Source: Psychromarinibacter sp048262455 (GTDB lineage: Bacteria > Pseudomonadota > Alphaproteobacteria > Rhodobacterales > Rhodobacteraceae). From it: 64,000 bases of DNA. Positions 25,879-40,286 of the stretch are shown one piece after another. Both the position numbers and the translations under genes were made by a program. The stretch is taken from positions 1-64,000 of the forward strand of contig JBLXFD010000005.1 in assembly GCA_048262455.1 (NCBI GenBank). Reading direction: 5' to 3'. Numbering within the stretch: the stretch's first letter is position 1; each line of letters starts with the position of its first letter. The notes beneath the pieces were generated by a model. The model made no database searches, was not told the origin of the DNA, and saw only the letters and a list, made by a program, of their open reading frames with translations.

Positions 25879-27225
25879 TCAGGACCGGTAGTCGGCGTTG
25901 ATGTCGATGTAGGCATGGGTCAGGTCGCAGGTCCAGACGGTGGCATCGCCCTTGCCGATCCCCAGGTCAACCCCGATCACCAGCTCGTCCCGCTTCATGT
26001 AGGCGGCGCCGTCTTCCTCTCGGTAGGTCGGGGAAATCCAGCCGTCGCGCGCCACCTCGATGTCGCCGAAGCGGATCGACAGGCGGTCGCGGTCCGCCCT
26101 GGCGCCGGACTTGCCCACCGCCATGACGATGCGGCCCCAGTTCGGGTCCTCGCCGGCAATGGCGGTCTTGACCAGCGGGGAGTTGGCGATCGCCATGGCG
26201 GCCAGCCTCGCCTCGGCGGCGTCAGAGGCGCCGGTCAGGCGGATCTCGACGAACTTGGTCGCCCCCTCGCCGTCGCGCACCACTTGGTGGGCGAGGTCCA
26301 GCATCACCTGCGACAGCGCCGTCTCGAAGGTCTTGCCGGAGGCGCTGCGCGGCCCGCCCACCTTCGCGCCCGAGGCGCCCGTGGCGGCCAGAAGAAGGCA
26401 GTCGGAGGTGGAGGTGTCGCTGTCCACGGTGATGCAGTTGAAGCTGCCGTCCGACAGGCGCGAGACCATCGCCTGCAGGTCATCGCGGCCCACCTGCGCG
26501 TCTGTGAAGATGTAGACCAGCATGGTCGCCATGTCCGGCGCGATCATGCCGGAGCCCTTGGCGATGCCGGCGATGCGCACGGTCTTGCCGTCCACCTCGA
26601 TCTCGGCGGAAGCGCCCTTGGGATAGGTGTCGGTGGTCATGATGGCGCGCGCGGCACCGGCGATGCCGGCGGGGTCCAGCGTGTCCTTCAACGTTTCCAG
26701 CTTGGCGGTGATGCGGTCATGTGGCAGCCGCTCGCCGATCACGCCGGTGGACGAGGTGAAGACCCGCGACTGCGGCACCTCCAGCACCCGCGCCACCTCG
26801 GCGGTGATGGCGTTGACCGATTCCAGCCCCACCGAACCGGTGAAGGCATTGGCATTGCCGGAGTTCACGACGATCGCGGCGCCGGCGTCAGAGACGCCGG
26901 CGATCTTCTCCTGGCAGTCCAGCACCGGCGCGGCGCGGGTGGCAGAGCGGGTGAAGACCCCCGCCATGACCGTGCCCGGCGCCAGTTCCGCCAGCATCAC
27001 GTCGGTGCGCCCGGCATAGCGCACGCCCGCCGCCACGGTGGCGAAGCGGACGCCGCCGATCACCGGAAGCTCCGGGAAGCCGCCCTTGGGCGCGAGGGGC
27101 GAGACCGCCAGCGGTTTCTTGCCCGGCTTGGCCGGCGCGGTGGCCTCGGCCACCTGCCCGGTCAACTGCGCCTTCAGCTTGTCCAGCTTGCGGCGCAGCT
27201 TTCGGATCGTCTTCTTCTTGCCCAA
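25879..27225 (-). CDS. argJ: Bifunctional glutamate N-acetyltransferase / amino-acid acetyltransferase
   Basis: 448 residues. ArgJ makes N-acetylglutamate and recycles the acetyl group from N-acetylornithine in arginine synthesis. The self-cleavage site is in KGSGMIAPDMATMLVYIFTD, where the precursor splits before the Thr of ATML. The N-terminus is a lysine/arginine-rich extension (KKKTIRKLRRKLDKLKAQL) before the conserved APKGF-like start. The start codon is TTG at 27225, preceded by AGGGAAGG; no suitable ATG exists. Confidence 0.94.
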   Translation of the reverse strand: MGKKKTIRKLRRKLDKLKAQLTGQVAEATAPAKPGKKPLAVSPLAPKGGFPELPVIGGVRFATVAAGVRYAGRTDVMLAELAPGTVMAGVFTRSATRAAPVLDCQEKIAGVSDAGAAIVVNSGNANAFTGSVGLESVNAITAEVARVLEVPQSRVFTSSTGVIGERLPHDRITAKLETLKDTLDPAGIAGAARAIMTTDTYPKGASAEIEVDGKTVRIAGIAKGSGMIAPDMATMLVYIFTDAQVGRDDLQAMVSRLSDGSFNCITVDSDTSTSDCLLLAATGASGAKVGGPRSASGKTFETALSQVMLDLAHQVVRDGEGATKFVEIRLTGASDAAEARLAAMAIANSPLVKTAIAGEDPNWGRIVMAVGKSGARADRDRLSIRFGDIEVARDGWISPTYREEDGAAYMKRDELVIGVDLGIGKGDATVWTCDLTHAYIDINADYRS

Positions 27226-27243
27226 GGCCTGGTGCCTTCCCTG

Positions 27244-28110
27244 TTAGTTGGCGATCAGCGAAAGGTCTTTCAGAACCGCCGGATCGATCCCGGCGGTATC
27301 GGGCCGCGAAACCTCGGCAGAGTCCACCAGCGCCGCGATCTCGGCGCGCAGTTTCTCTTCCCAGACCGCGGCTTCCAGCTCTGCCCGCTCGTCTTCCAGC
27401 GTCGGGGCCTCCAGCGGGCGGGTTTCGTTCACCTTGATCACGTGCCAGCCGAACTGCGTCTCCACCGGCTCTGCCGAGACCGCGCCGGCTTCCAGCGCCA
27501 CGACCGCGTCCATGAAGGGCTGCACCATCATGCCGGGCCCGAACCAGCCAAGGTTGCCGCCGTTGTCGCTGGAGGGTCCGGTGGATTTCTCTTTCGCCAG
27601 CTCGGCAAAGTCGGCGCCGCCTTCCAGCTCTTCGATCACCGCCTCGGCCTCTTCCTTTGTCTCTAGAAGGATGTGCGAGGCGTTGTATTCCTGCTGCTGC
27701 TCGAAGTCGGCGTACTTGGCGTCATAGGCGGCCTGCAGGTCCTCGTCGGTCACCTCGATGCCGGCGGCCAGTTCGGCGACCGCGCGGCTGGCGATCAGCG
27801 CGTTGCGCTCGTTCTCCAGCGACAGCTCGGTCTCCATCGTCAGCGTCTCGACCGACTGCGCGACCGCGCGCTGCTGGATCAGGCGTTCCAGCAGGCCTTC
27901 GAAGATCACCTCGTCGGGCAGCGCCTTGTTCTGGTCCGACAGCGTCTCGCGCATGGCGATCATGTGGCCCAGGGTAATGTCCTCGCCGTTCACCGTGGCG
28001 ACGACGGAACTTACGTCGACGTCGGCCGTGGCGGTGTCCTGAGCGAAAACCGGCAGGGTCAGGGTCAGGCCAAGAGCGGCGCCCAGCACGAGGTTCTTCT
28101 GGTACGACAT
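27244..28110 (-). CDS. Parvulin-type peptidyl-prolyl cis-trans isomerase, exported
   Basis: 288 residues. A signal peptide ends at LPVFAQD, so the protein is periplasmic. A SurA-N-like helical part (about 45-130) is followed by the parvulin domain (about 140-235) with ASHILLETKEEA, FAELAKEKSTGPSSDNGGNLGWFG and FGWHVIKVNE. It probably helps outer-membrane proteins fold. ATG 28110 gives the clean signal peptide; a longer frame to 28179 does not. It is divergent from secA, a pairing that fits export work. Confidence 0.9.
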   Translation of the reverse strand: MSYQKNLVLGAALGLTLTLPVFAQDTATADVDVSSVVATVNGEDITLGHMIAMRETLSDQNKALPDEVIFEGLLERLIQQRAVAQSVETLTMETELSLENERNALIASRAVAELAAGIEVTDEDLQAAYDAKYADFEQQQEYNASHILLETKEEAEAVIEELEGGADFAELAKEKSTGPSSDNGGNLGWFGPGMMVQPFMDAVVALEAGAVSAEPVETQFGWHVIKVNETRPLEAPTLEDERAELEAAVWEEKLRAEIAALVDSAEVSRPDTAGIDPAVLKDLSLIAN

Positions 28111-28150
28111 AGAAAGATCCTTCGATCCGTGCCGCGGCGGACCGCGACGT

Positions 28151-28397
28151 TTGAACTTTACAAGCAGCCCCTGACGCAAGCACGCGCGGGGCCGCTTTCT
28201 CCCCGAAAGACCTATGGGCTATGTCGGGGGCGGGCAAGGGGGCTGAAACTTTCGCCGCACGAAGCGCCGCACCCGGTCCACCCGGTTCAGGCCGGTGACG
28301 TTGACACTATACATGCGGCCCCTTACATCGGCTCGAGGCGCGCGCGGCCGCTTTCTCCCCTGCAATTCACATGGGCTCGGGCGAGGGTGGGCAGGCT
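28151..28397. repeat. Diverged tandem duplication of about 95 bases in the secA upstream region
   Basis: Copy 1 (28151-28244) and copy 2 (28301-28397) align along their length. Each begins with a -35-like box (TTGAAC and TTGACA) and a TTTACAAG/TATACATG segment. Each then holds the identical 15-base block GGCCGCTTTCTCCCC (28190-28204 and 28346-28360), then ATGGGCT (28214 and 28371), then a G-rich segment ending GGCT. This accounts for most of the 333-base gap between the foldase gene and secA. Confidence 0.65.
28301..28329 (+). promoter_or_regulatory. Probable sigma-70 promoter of secA
   Basis: TTGACA (28301-28306) matches the -35 consensus exactly, with a 17-bp spacer and TACATC (28324-28329). 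The -35 box is the first base of the second copy of the duplicated leader. Confidence 0.5.
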
Positions 28398-28443
28398 CAC
28401 CTCACACACGAAGTCGTCAAAAACAGCCTCAGGCGGAGACATC

Positions 28444-31185
<2,742 letters not shown>

Positions 31186-31191
31186 CAGGGC

Positions 31192-31217
31192 CCGGGCGAA
31201 GCCTCGACTTCGCCCGG
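31192..31217 (+). other. Strong hairpin after secA, no T-run
   Basis: CCGGGCGAAG (31192-31201) pairs perfectly with CTTCGCCCGG (31208-31217), loop CCTCGA. Without a T-run it may stabilise the mRNA end rather than terminate. Confidence 0.45.
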
Positions 31218-31317
31218 CGCTGTTCCTGAACGGCAACACCTTTCCGCTTGCCTGCCACAGTCTTTCCTCATTCTCCTGCCACATCTGCGGCCAAACCGTG
31301 GCGTGAGGAATTGAACG

Positions 31318-32580
31318 ATGCAGCAGAAGAAGAAGCTGATTACCGCGGTGGTGACCATCGTCGCCGCGACGGCGACCGCCCATCTGATGCAACGGGACGG
31401 CGCGGTCGCCAAGGACGCCGCGCTGCCGCCGCTGGCGGTGGCCGGTCTCGCCCCCGTGCCGCAGCCGAAACCCGCGCCGGCCCCCGAGGATTTCGCGGTC
31501 GATACCGTGGAAACCCCCGTCGACGTCATCCCCGTCGCGGCGACCGAGCCCCTTGAGCCCGTCGCCGAGGCCGCGCCCGAACCGGCCGCGCCGACCTCGG
31601 TCCTGAAGCCCGTGGCGGGGTTCGAACTGCCCCGCGGAACCCTTCCCACCACCGGCGATCCCCTTGCCGAGGAAAAGCAACTCGACCTCGCGCTGCTGTC
31701 CGAGGAAAGCGCCCCGCCGCCCCCGCGCCGCAGCCGGCTGGCCCCCGATGCCGCCGAGGCGCCCGAGATGCCCCCCGAGGCCGCCAGCCCCGCGCCCCTG
31801 CCGCTGCCCGGCCCGACCCCGCAGGACCGGATCTCCGGCCCCGCGAACGAGGCGCCGGAGCCGGTGACAGTCACCCCCGCGCACAACGAGTTCGGCCTTG
31901 CCTGCGCAGAGATCCTTTCTGCCGTCGCGCGCCCCGCCGCGATGGTCAAGCTGACCGTCACCGCCCCCTGCCGCGGCAATGAACCCCTGACCATCGCCCA
32001 CGGCGCGCTGCGCTTTGACGACCGGATCGACGCGCTGGGGATCTACACCGTGCTGGTTCCGGCGCTGGAGGACGAGGCCGATTACACGGTGACCTTCGCC
32101 GACGGCAGCACGGCGGACACCTTCGTCGACGTGCCGCAGGCCACTCGCACCGAACGCGTGGTGCTGCAGTTCGCGGGCCCCACCGGCCTGCAGATCCACG
32201 CGCTGGAATTCGGCGCCGACTATGAGACCGCCGGCCACATCTGGTCCGGCAACCCCCGCGACGCCGAGACCGCGCTGAAGATCGGCGGCGGTTTCCTGAC
32301 CACGCTGGGCGATCCCGCGCAGGACGAGGCCCGCTATGCGGAGGTCTACACCCTGCCCGCCGACACCCAAGGCCGCGACGGCGTGGTGCGCCTGAACGTC
32401 GAGGCAGAAGTGGCCGATGCGAACTGCGGCCGCGACATCGCCGGGCAGACCCTTCAGAAGCAAGCCGACGGCACCGTCACCCCTGTGTCCGTCACGCTCG
32501 CCATGCCGGAGTGTGACGCGGTGGGCGAGTTTCTGGTGTTGAAAAACCTGCTGAGAGACCTGAAGATCGCCGCCAACTGA
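31318..32580 (+). CDS. Exported proline-rich protein of unknown function
   Basis: 420 residues. It starts with a lysine-rich, hydrophobic segment (KKKLITAVVTIVAATATA), a signal peptide or membrane anchor. A long Pro/Ala/Glu-rich linker (about 35-190) follows. The C-terminal part (about 195-420) is globular, with paired cysteines (FGLACAEILS, TAPCRGNEPL, DANCGRD, MPECDAV) that could form disulfides in the periplasm. It is 19 bases from the next gene. I do not recognise the fold; an envelope role is inferred from export and neighbours. Confidence 0.8.
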   Translation: MQQKKKLITAVVTIVAATATAHLMQRDGAVAKDAALPPLAVAGLAPVPQPKPAPAPEDFAVDTVETPVDVIPVAATEPLEPVAEAAPEPAAPTSVLKPVAGFELPRGTLPTTGDPLAEEKQLDLALLSEESAPPPPRRSRLAPDAAEAPEMPPEAASPAPLPLPGPTPQDRISGPANEAPEPVTVTPAHNEFGLACAEILSAVARPAAMVKLTVTAPCRGNEPLTIAHGALRFDDRIDALGIYTVLVPALEDEADYTVTFADGSTADTFVDVPQATRTERVVLQFAGPTGLQIHALEFGADYETAGHIWSGNPRDAETALKIGGGFLTTLGDPAQDEARYAEVYTLPADTQGRDGVVRLNVEAEVADANCGRDIAGQTLQKQADGTVTPVSVTLAMPECDAVGEFLVLKNLLRDLKIAAN

Positions 32581-32599
32581 CGAGGGCGGACCTTCCGGC

Positions 32600-34155
32600 A
32601 TGACCAACCTGCGTGCGGCGATCTTCGCCGCACTTTCCCTTGCAAGCCTCGCCGCCCCGGCCGCCGCGCAGGACGTGACGCTGACCTCCCGCGACGGCGC
32701 GGTCGAGATCACCGGCTCCCTCGTGGGCTACGATGGCGAGTTCTACCGGGTCGACACGGTCTACGGCATCCTCACCGTGGACGGCAGCGGCGTCATCTGC
32801 GACGGCCCGGGCTGCCCCGACCTCACCGCCTTCGTGGCGGAATTCACCTTTTCCGGCGCGCGCACCATGGGCGAGGTGCTGCTGCCCTCGCTGGTCGAGG
32901 CCTTCGCCGCACGCTCCGGCTACGGGGTGGAACGGCGGGTGGTGGATGACACCCACTTCACCTACCTGCTTTCCGAGAATTCCAGCGGCGCCCTCGCCGC
33001 ACGCATCGGCTTCCGCGTCACCTCCACTTCCGAGGGCTTCGCGGACCTGCTGGCGAACGAGGCGGACATGGTCCTGTCCACCCGCCCCGCCCTGCCGCAG
33101 GAAGTGGCGCTGGCGCGAGAGGCGGGGCTGGGCGACCTCGATGACCCGCGCCGCAGCCTGATCCTGGCGCTGGACGCCATGGCGGTGGTGGTGGCCCGCG
33201 CGCACCCGGTGAAGGGGCTGACGCTGGACCAGGTGGCGCGGATCTTCGCCGGCGAGATCACCGACTGGTCCACGCTGGGGGGCGAGGCCGCGCCGATCCA
33301 CCTGCACCTGCGCGGCCGCCAGTCGGGGCTGGCGCAGGCCTTCGTCACCCGCGTGCTGTCGCCGCGGGGCCTTGTGCTGGATGGCAACGTTACCCGCCAC
33401 GACAGCAACGATACTTTGGCCGACGCGGTGGCCGCCGACCCGCTGGCGATCGGCATCGTGCCCTATTCCGCCACCGGCAACACCCGCCCGCTGCAGATCT
33501 TCGGCGGCTGCGGCATGCTGGCGCCGCTGGACGACCTTTCGATCAAGACCGAGGACTACCCGCTGCCCCTGCCGCTCTTCGTTTACACCCCCGCCACCCG
33601 GCTGCCGCTGCTGGGGCGCGAGTTCCTGAAGTTCGCCCGCTCGCCCGCCGCCCAGTCCGTGGTGGGCCGCGCGGGCTTCGTCGACCTGCGGCTGCTGAAG
33701 GTCCCGGTGGCAGAGCAGGGGCTGCGTCTGGCAAGCGCCATCGCCGGTGCGGGCGACGAGGTTCCTCTGGAGGAATTGCAGCGGCTCGTGTCGACCATGG
33801 AAGGCACCGAGCGCCTGACCCTCAGCTTCCGGTTCGAGCCGGGCGGGACGCAACTCGACGCCCAAAGCCGGTCCAACGTCGAGGTTCTGGCGCAGCAGAT
33901 CGAGACGGGCGCCTACGACGACCGCCCCCTTCGCTTCGTCGGCTTCTCGGACAGCAACGGGCCGGCCGCGGGCAACAAGAGGCTTGCGCTGCGCCGCGCC
34001 GACGCGGTGCGCGATGCGGTGCTTCGGGCCGCGCCCACCGCCGACCGCGCCCGCCTGCTGATCACCACCGAGGCCTTCGGCGAGGCGATGCCCATGGCCT
34101 GCGACGATTCCGACTGGGGCCGGCACATCAACCGGCGGGTGGAGGCCTGGGCCGC

Positions 34156-34165
<10 letters not shown>
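32600..34165 (+). CDS. Periplasmic phosphate-binding-like protein fused to an OmpA-type peptidoglycan-binding domain
   Basis: 521 residues. A signal peptide ends at AAPAAAQ. The middle (about 85-360) resembles PstS-type periplasmic binding proteins, including the AMAVVVARAHPVKGLTLDQV and IFAGEITDWSTLGG segments. The C-terminus (about 385-515) is OmpA-like, with LRFVGFSDSNGPAAGNKRL and ALRRADAVRDAV, which anchors to peptidoglycan. The combination suggests a wall-tethered solute-binding or sensing protein, not a transporter subunit, since no permease is nearby. Its end overlaps the radC end by ten bases. Confidence 0.85.
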
Positions 34166-34893
<728 letters not shown>

Positions 34894-35008
34894 GCCGCAG
34901 CCTAACCCCCGTTGGGTTAACCGCCCGTTACCACCGCCGGGACAGGGGGACTCCCTGCCAATCTCTGGTTTCGAAATATCCTCGCCGAAGGCACGGCCCG
35001 CAGGGCCG

Positions 35009-35620
35009 TCACTCCTTCTCCGGCACGCGCCGCCGGTAGGTCGCGACGCGGTACAGGTAAACCGCCACCAGCACCACAACCACGCCCGTCGACACCGGGT
35101 TCAGCCAGGTGCTGACCTGGTCATAGCTGCCCTCCAGCCAATACCCCAGCAGCGTCAGCACGGCCGTCCACACAGCAGTGCCCGCGGCGCTGTAGGACAA
35201 AAAGACCGCCAGCGGCATCCGCTGCACCCCGGCGGGCACCGAGATCAGGGTGCGGATCGTCGGGATCAGGCGGCCGATCAGCACCGCGACGCCGCCGTGC
35301 CGGTCGAACCAGGCAGTGGCGCGGTCGAATTCCTGCGGCGAGACCGACAGCCAGCGGCCGTGCTTGCGCGACAACTCGCACAGCCGGTCGTGGCCGATAC
35401 GCTTGCCGATCCAGTACCACAGGTATGCGCCCGCCAGCGATCCCGCGGTGCCCGCGAGGATCACCACCCACAGGGACATGTCCCCGCGCGCGGCGTTGAA
35501 GCCGGCCAGCGGCATGATCAACTCGGAAGGAATCGGGGGGAAGACGTTCTCGAGGAACATCATCAGAGCGATGCCCAGCGGCCCCATGGAATTGATAAAA
35601 CTCGTGATCCAGTCGAACAT
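35009..35620 (-). CDS. DedA/SNARE-associated family membrane protein
   Basis: 203 residues with four to five hydrophobic segments. The family signature is intact: FLENVFPPIPSELIMPLAG at the N-terminus and GRLIPTIRTLISVPAGVQRM later. DedA proteins act as lipid or metabolite carriers, for example in undecaprenyl phosphate recycling. The specific substrate of this member is unknown. Confidence 0.93.
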   Translation of the reverse strand: MFDWITSFINSMGPLGIALMMFLENVFPPIPSELIMPLAGFNAARGDMSLWVVILAGTAGSLAGAYLWYWIGKRIGHDRLCELSRKHGRWLSVSPQEFDRATAWFDRHGGVAVLIGRLIPTIRTLISVPAGVQRMPLAVFLSYSAAGTAVWTAVLTLLGYWLEGSYDQVSTWLNPVSTGVVVVLVAVYLYRVATYRRRVPEKE

Positions 35621-35708
35621 GCCTGCCCTCGCCCTGCGGGCGCGCGGCCCTGTCCCGGGTCAACCCCTCCCGGCCACGCCCGGTTCCGGCGAAGAGCGCG
35701 CGAAGAAG

Positions 35709-35737
35709 GGCCCGCCGCGCACGAAGGCGGGCGGGCC
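35709..35737 (-). terminator. Putative terminator hairpin after dnaJ
   Basis: GGCCCGCC (35709-35716) pairs with GGCGGGCC (35730-35737). The minus strand continues with only a mixed CTTCTTC, so termination may be partial. Confidence 0.4.
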
Positions 35738-35748
35738 GTTCGCGAGCC

Positions 35749-36906
35749 TCAGCCCTTCATGCCGTCCCAGAAACTGCGCACCTTCGAGAAGAAGCTGGAG
35801 CTTTCGGGATTGTTGTCCTCGCCCAGCTTCTCGAACTCGCGCAGCAGTTCCTTCTGGCGGGTGGTCAGGTTGACCGGAGTCTCCACCGCCAGCTCGATGA
35901 ACATGTCGCCGGGCGCACCGCCGCGCAGGCCCGGCATCCCTTTGGAACGCAGGCGCATCTGCCGGCCGGACTGGCTGCCTGCCGGGATCTTCACCCGGCT
36001 GCGGCCGCCGTCGATGGTCGGCACCTCGATGTCGCCCCCCAGCGCCGCCGCGGCCATGGAGACCGGGACCAGGCAGAACAGGCTCTGCCCGTCGCGCTGG
36101 AACAGGGCGTGCTCCTCCACGTCGATGAAGATGTAGAGATCGCCCGCGGGCCCGCCGCGCAGCCCCGCCTCGCCCTCGCCGGCCAGCCGGATGCGGGTGC
36201 CGGTCTCGACCCCGGCGGGGATGTTCACCGAAAGCGAGCGGTCCTTCTCGACCCGCCCGGCGCCGCCGCAGGTGTTGCAGGGGTTCTTGATGATCTGGCC
36301 CATGCCCGAACAGGTGGGGCAGGTCCGTTCCACGGTGAAGAAACCCTGCTGCGCGCGCACCTTCCCCATGCCGGAGCAGGTGGGGCACATCACCGGTTCC
36401 GCGCCGCCCTCGGCGCCGGTGCCCGAACAGGTGGAGCAGGCCACCGAGGTGGGCACCTTGATCGACTTCTGCAGGCCCGCGTAGGCCTCTTCCAGCGTCA
36501 CGCGCAGGTTGTAGCGCAGGTCCGAGCCGCGGGTCGCCCGCTGCCGGCCGCCGCCGCCACCGCCGCGCCCGCCCATAAAGTCGCCGAAGAGGTCGTCGAA
36601 GACGTCCGAGAAGGCGCTGGCGAAGTCGCCCTGCTGGGCGCCGCGCGGATGACCGCCGCCGCCGGCAGCGCCCATTCCGCCGTCGAAGGCGGCGTGGCCG
36701 AAGCGGTCGTAGGCAGCCTTGCGTTGCGGGTCCTTCAGCGCGTCATAGGCCTCGTTCACTTCCTTGAACTGGCTCTCGGCGTTGGGATTGTCGGAATTGC
36801 GGTCGGGGTGCAGTTCCTTGGCCTTCTTTCGGTAGGCCTTCTTCAGTTCTTCGGCAGAGGCGCCGCGGGACACCCCCAGGATTTCGTAGAAATCGCGCTT
36901 TGCCAT
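35749..36906 (-). CDS. dnaJ: Chaperone protein DnaJ
   Basis: 385 residues. The J domain has HPD at 33-35. A Gly-rich segment, four CxxCxGxG zinc repeats (for example CSTCSGTGAEG, CPTCSGMGKV) and the C-terminal substrate-binding domains follow. It delivers substrates to DnaK and stimulates its ATPase. It is 73 bases downstream of dnaK and probably shares its heat-shock promoter. Confidence 0.98.
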   Translation of the reverse strand: MAKRDFYEILGVSRGASAEELKKAYRKKAKELHPDRNSDNPNAESQFKEVNEAYDALKDPQRKAAYDRFGHAAFDGGMGAAGGGGHPRGAQQGDFASAFSDVFDDLFGDFMGGRGGGGGGRQRATRGSDLRYNLRVTLEEAYAGLQKSIKVPTSVACSTCSGTGAEGGAEPVMCPTCSGMGKVRAQQGFFTVERTCPTCSGMGQIIKNPCNTCGGAGRVEKDRSLSVNIPAGVETGTRIRLAGEGEAGLRGGPAGDLYIFIDVEEHALFQRDGQSLFCLVPVSMAAAALGGDIEVPTIDGGRSRVKIPAGSQSGRQMRLRSKGMPGLRGGAPGDMFIELAVETPVNLTTRQKELLREFEKLGEDNNPESSSFFSKVRSFWDGMKG

Positions 36907-36929
36907 TCGTCACTCTCTCCTGAACGCAA

Positions 36930-36961
36930 GGACCGGCCCCGGTCTGTGTCGAGGCCGGTCC
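36930..36961 (-). other. Hairpin between dnaK and dnaJ
   Basis: GGACCGGCC (36930-36938) pairs with GGCCGGTCC (36953-36961), loop of 14 bases. No T-run. It could be a processing or stabilising site giving more dnaK than dnaJ mRNA. Confidence 0.45.
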
Positions 36962-36979
36962 CTGCGCATTCAGCAGCGC

Positions 36980-38902
<1,923 letters not shown>

Positions 38903-39013
38903 GCTCAATTTCCTCTCTTTCGGCGATGTTGCGGGGCTCGGCCCTTTGAGGCGCCGTGCCCCTATCCCTGAATCTGCGCGAAGCGTGGCCTGCCCCGCGC
39001 GGCTTCCCGGGCT

Positions 39014-39042
39014 ATATAGGGACCGGCCGATAGTGCTGCAAG
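39014..39042 (-). promoter_or_regulatory. dnaK: Overlapping heat-shock (RpoH) and sigma-70 promoter of dnaK
   Basis: On the minus strand CTTGCA, 15 bases and CCCTATAT match the alphaproteobacterial RpoH pattern. Shifted by one base, TTGCAG, 17 bases and TATATA match sigma-70. Both therefore lie on the same DNA about 110 bases upstream of dnaK. Confidence 0.65.
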
Positions 39043-39089
39043 CGACTCGGCCCGAGGAAAATAACGCTTTCGAACGATGGGGTAAGGCG

Positions 39090-39701
39090 GTGACAGATCA
39101 GCCGCTGCGGCTGCGCGACTTCGAGTTTTACAAGGGGCTGCTGGACCCTTCGGCGCAATCCGCCATGGCCGCGGATGTGCGCGCCGTGGTTGCAGCCGCG
39201 CCACTCTTTTCACCCATGACCCCCTATGGCAAGCCGATGTCGGTGCAGATGACCTCGGCTGGCCGCTACGGCTGGTACGCCGACCGGCGCGGCTACCGCT
39301 ACGTGGCCGAACATCCCTCGGGCGTGCCGTGGCCGCCAATCCCGGACAGCGTGCTGGCGGTGTGGCGGCAGGTGACGGGGCTGGCGCGGCAGCCGGACTG
39401 CTGCCTCGTCAACTTCTACCGCGAGGGCGCGCGGATGGGGTTGCACCAGGACCGGGACGAGGCGGATTTCTCCTACCCCGTGGTGTCGATCTCGCTGGGC
39501 GATGACGGGCTGTTCCGCATCGGCAACACCACACGCGGCGGCAAGACGGAAAGTGTCTGGCTGTCCTCCGGCGACGTGGTGGTGATGGGCGGCGCGGCGC
39601 GGCTGACCTTCCACGGGATCGACCGGATCCGGCCCGGCACCTCGACCCTGCTGGACGCGCCCGGGCGGCTGAACCTGACCTTGCGGGTGGTGGACGCCTG
39701 A
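39090..39701 (+). CDS. alkB: Alpha-ketoglutarate-dependent DNA/RNA repair dioxygenase AlkB
   Basis: 203 residues. AlkB removes methyl groups from 1-methyladenine and 3-methylcytosine using Fe(II) and 2-oxoglutarate. The iron ligands are His119, Asp121 (GLHQDRDE) and His175 (RLTFHGIDRI); Arg193 and Arg199 match the 2-oxoglutarate and substrate arginines of E. coli AlkB in spacing. GTG 39090 gives the normal N-terminus, near the E. coli length of 216. Divergent from dnaK. Confidence 0.94.
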   Translation: MTDQPLRLRDFEFYKGLLDPSAQSAMAADVRAVVAAAPLFSPMTPYGKPMSVQMTSAGRYGWYADRRGYRYVAEHPSGVPWPPIPDSVLAVWRQVTGLARQPDCCLVNFYREGARMGLHQDRDEADFSYPVVSISLGDDGLFRIGNTTRGGKTESVWLSSGDVVVMGGAARLTFHGIDRIRPGTSTLLDAPGRLNLTLRVVDA

Positions 39702-39758
39702 AGCTCTTGCGCCCCCGTCCCCCGCTGCTACCTTGCCGCCACCTTTGCAGGAGCCTCC

Positions 39759-40286
39759 ATGTCCCCCACCGACCTTTCCCGCCTGCGCTGCTTCGTCGTG
39801 ATGGGCGTGGCCGGATGCGGCAAGTCCACGGTGGGCGCGGCCCTGGGCGAGGCTGTGGGCGCTGCGTACCTTGACGGCGACGACCTGCACCCGCCGCAGA
39901 ACATCGCCAAGATGTCCGCCGGCCAGCCCCTGACCGATGCCGACCGCGCGCCCTGGCTGCAGCTGGTGGGCGAGCGCCTGAAAGACCACGAGGGGCGCGT
40001 GCTGATCGGCTGCTCGGCGCTGCGGCGGATCTACCGCAACATCATCCGCACCGCCGCCGCCGAACCCGTGGGTTTCCTGCACCTCGCCGGCAGCCGCGCG
40101 GTGATCGAGTCGCGGATGTCGGCGCGCACCGGGCACTTCATGCCGGTGGCGCTGCTCGACAGCCAGTTCGCCACGCTCGAACCGCTGGAGCCGGACGAGA
40201 CCGGCGTTGCGGTGGACATCGACCAGCCGCTGAACGCCCTGGTGGCCGACATGGCCCGGCGCATCACGCCTTCTGGCGACCGCTGA
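39759..40286 (+). CDS. gntK: Gluconokinase
   Basis: 175 residues. A P-loop (MGVAGCGKSTVG) near the start, DGDDLHPPQNIAKMSAGQPL, which binds gluconate, and VLIGCSALRRIYRN are diagnostic of GntK. It makes 6-phosphogluconate from gluconate and ATP, feeding the pentose phosphate or Entner-Doudoroff pathway. Its end overlaps the dddL end by 23 bases on the other strand. Confidence 0.95.
   Translation: MSPTDLSRLRCFVVMGVAGCGKSTVGAALGEAVGAAYLDGDDLHPPQNIAKMSAGQPLTDADRAPWLQLVGERLKDHEGRVLIGCSALRRIYRNIIRTAAAEPVGFLHLAGSRAVIESRMSARTGHFMPVALLDSQFATLEPLEPDETGVAVDIDQPLNALVADMARRITPSGDR

Noticed and set aside
25863..25916. Longer MutT start at ATG 25916
   Set aside because: It adds a Thr/Pro-rich lead that overlaps argJ by 38 bases. 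GTG 25862 gives the standard MutT N-terminus.
27673..28443. Upstream extension of the secA frame
   Set aside because: It overlaps the foldase gene on the other strand and lacks SecA homology. SecA starts at 28444.
31314..32580. Calling the proline-rich gene a translocase because it follows secA
   Set aside because: It has a signal anchor, a linker and a cysteine-bearing domain, but no translocase motif.
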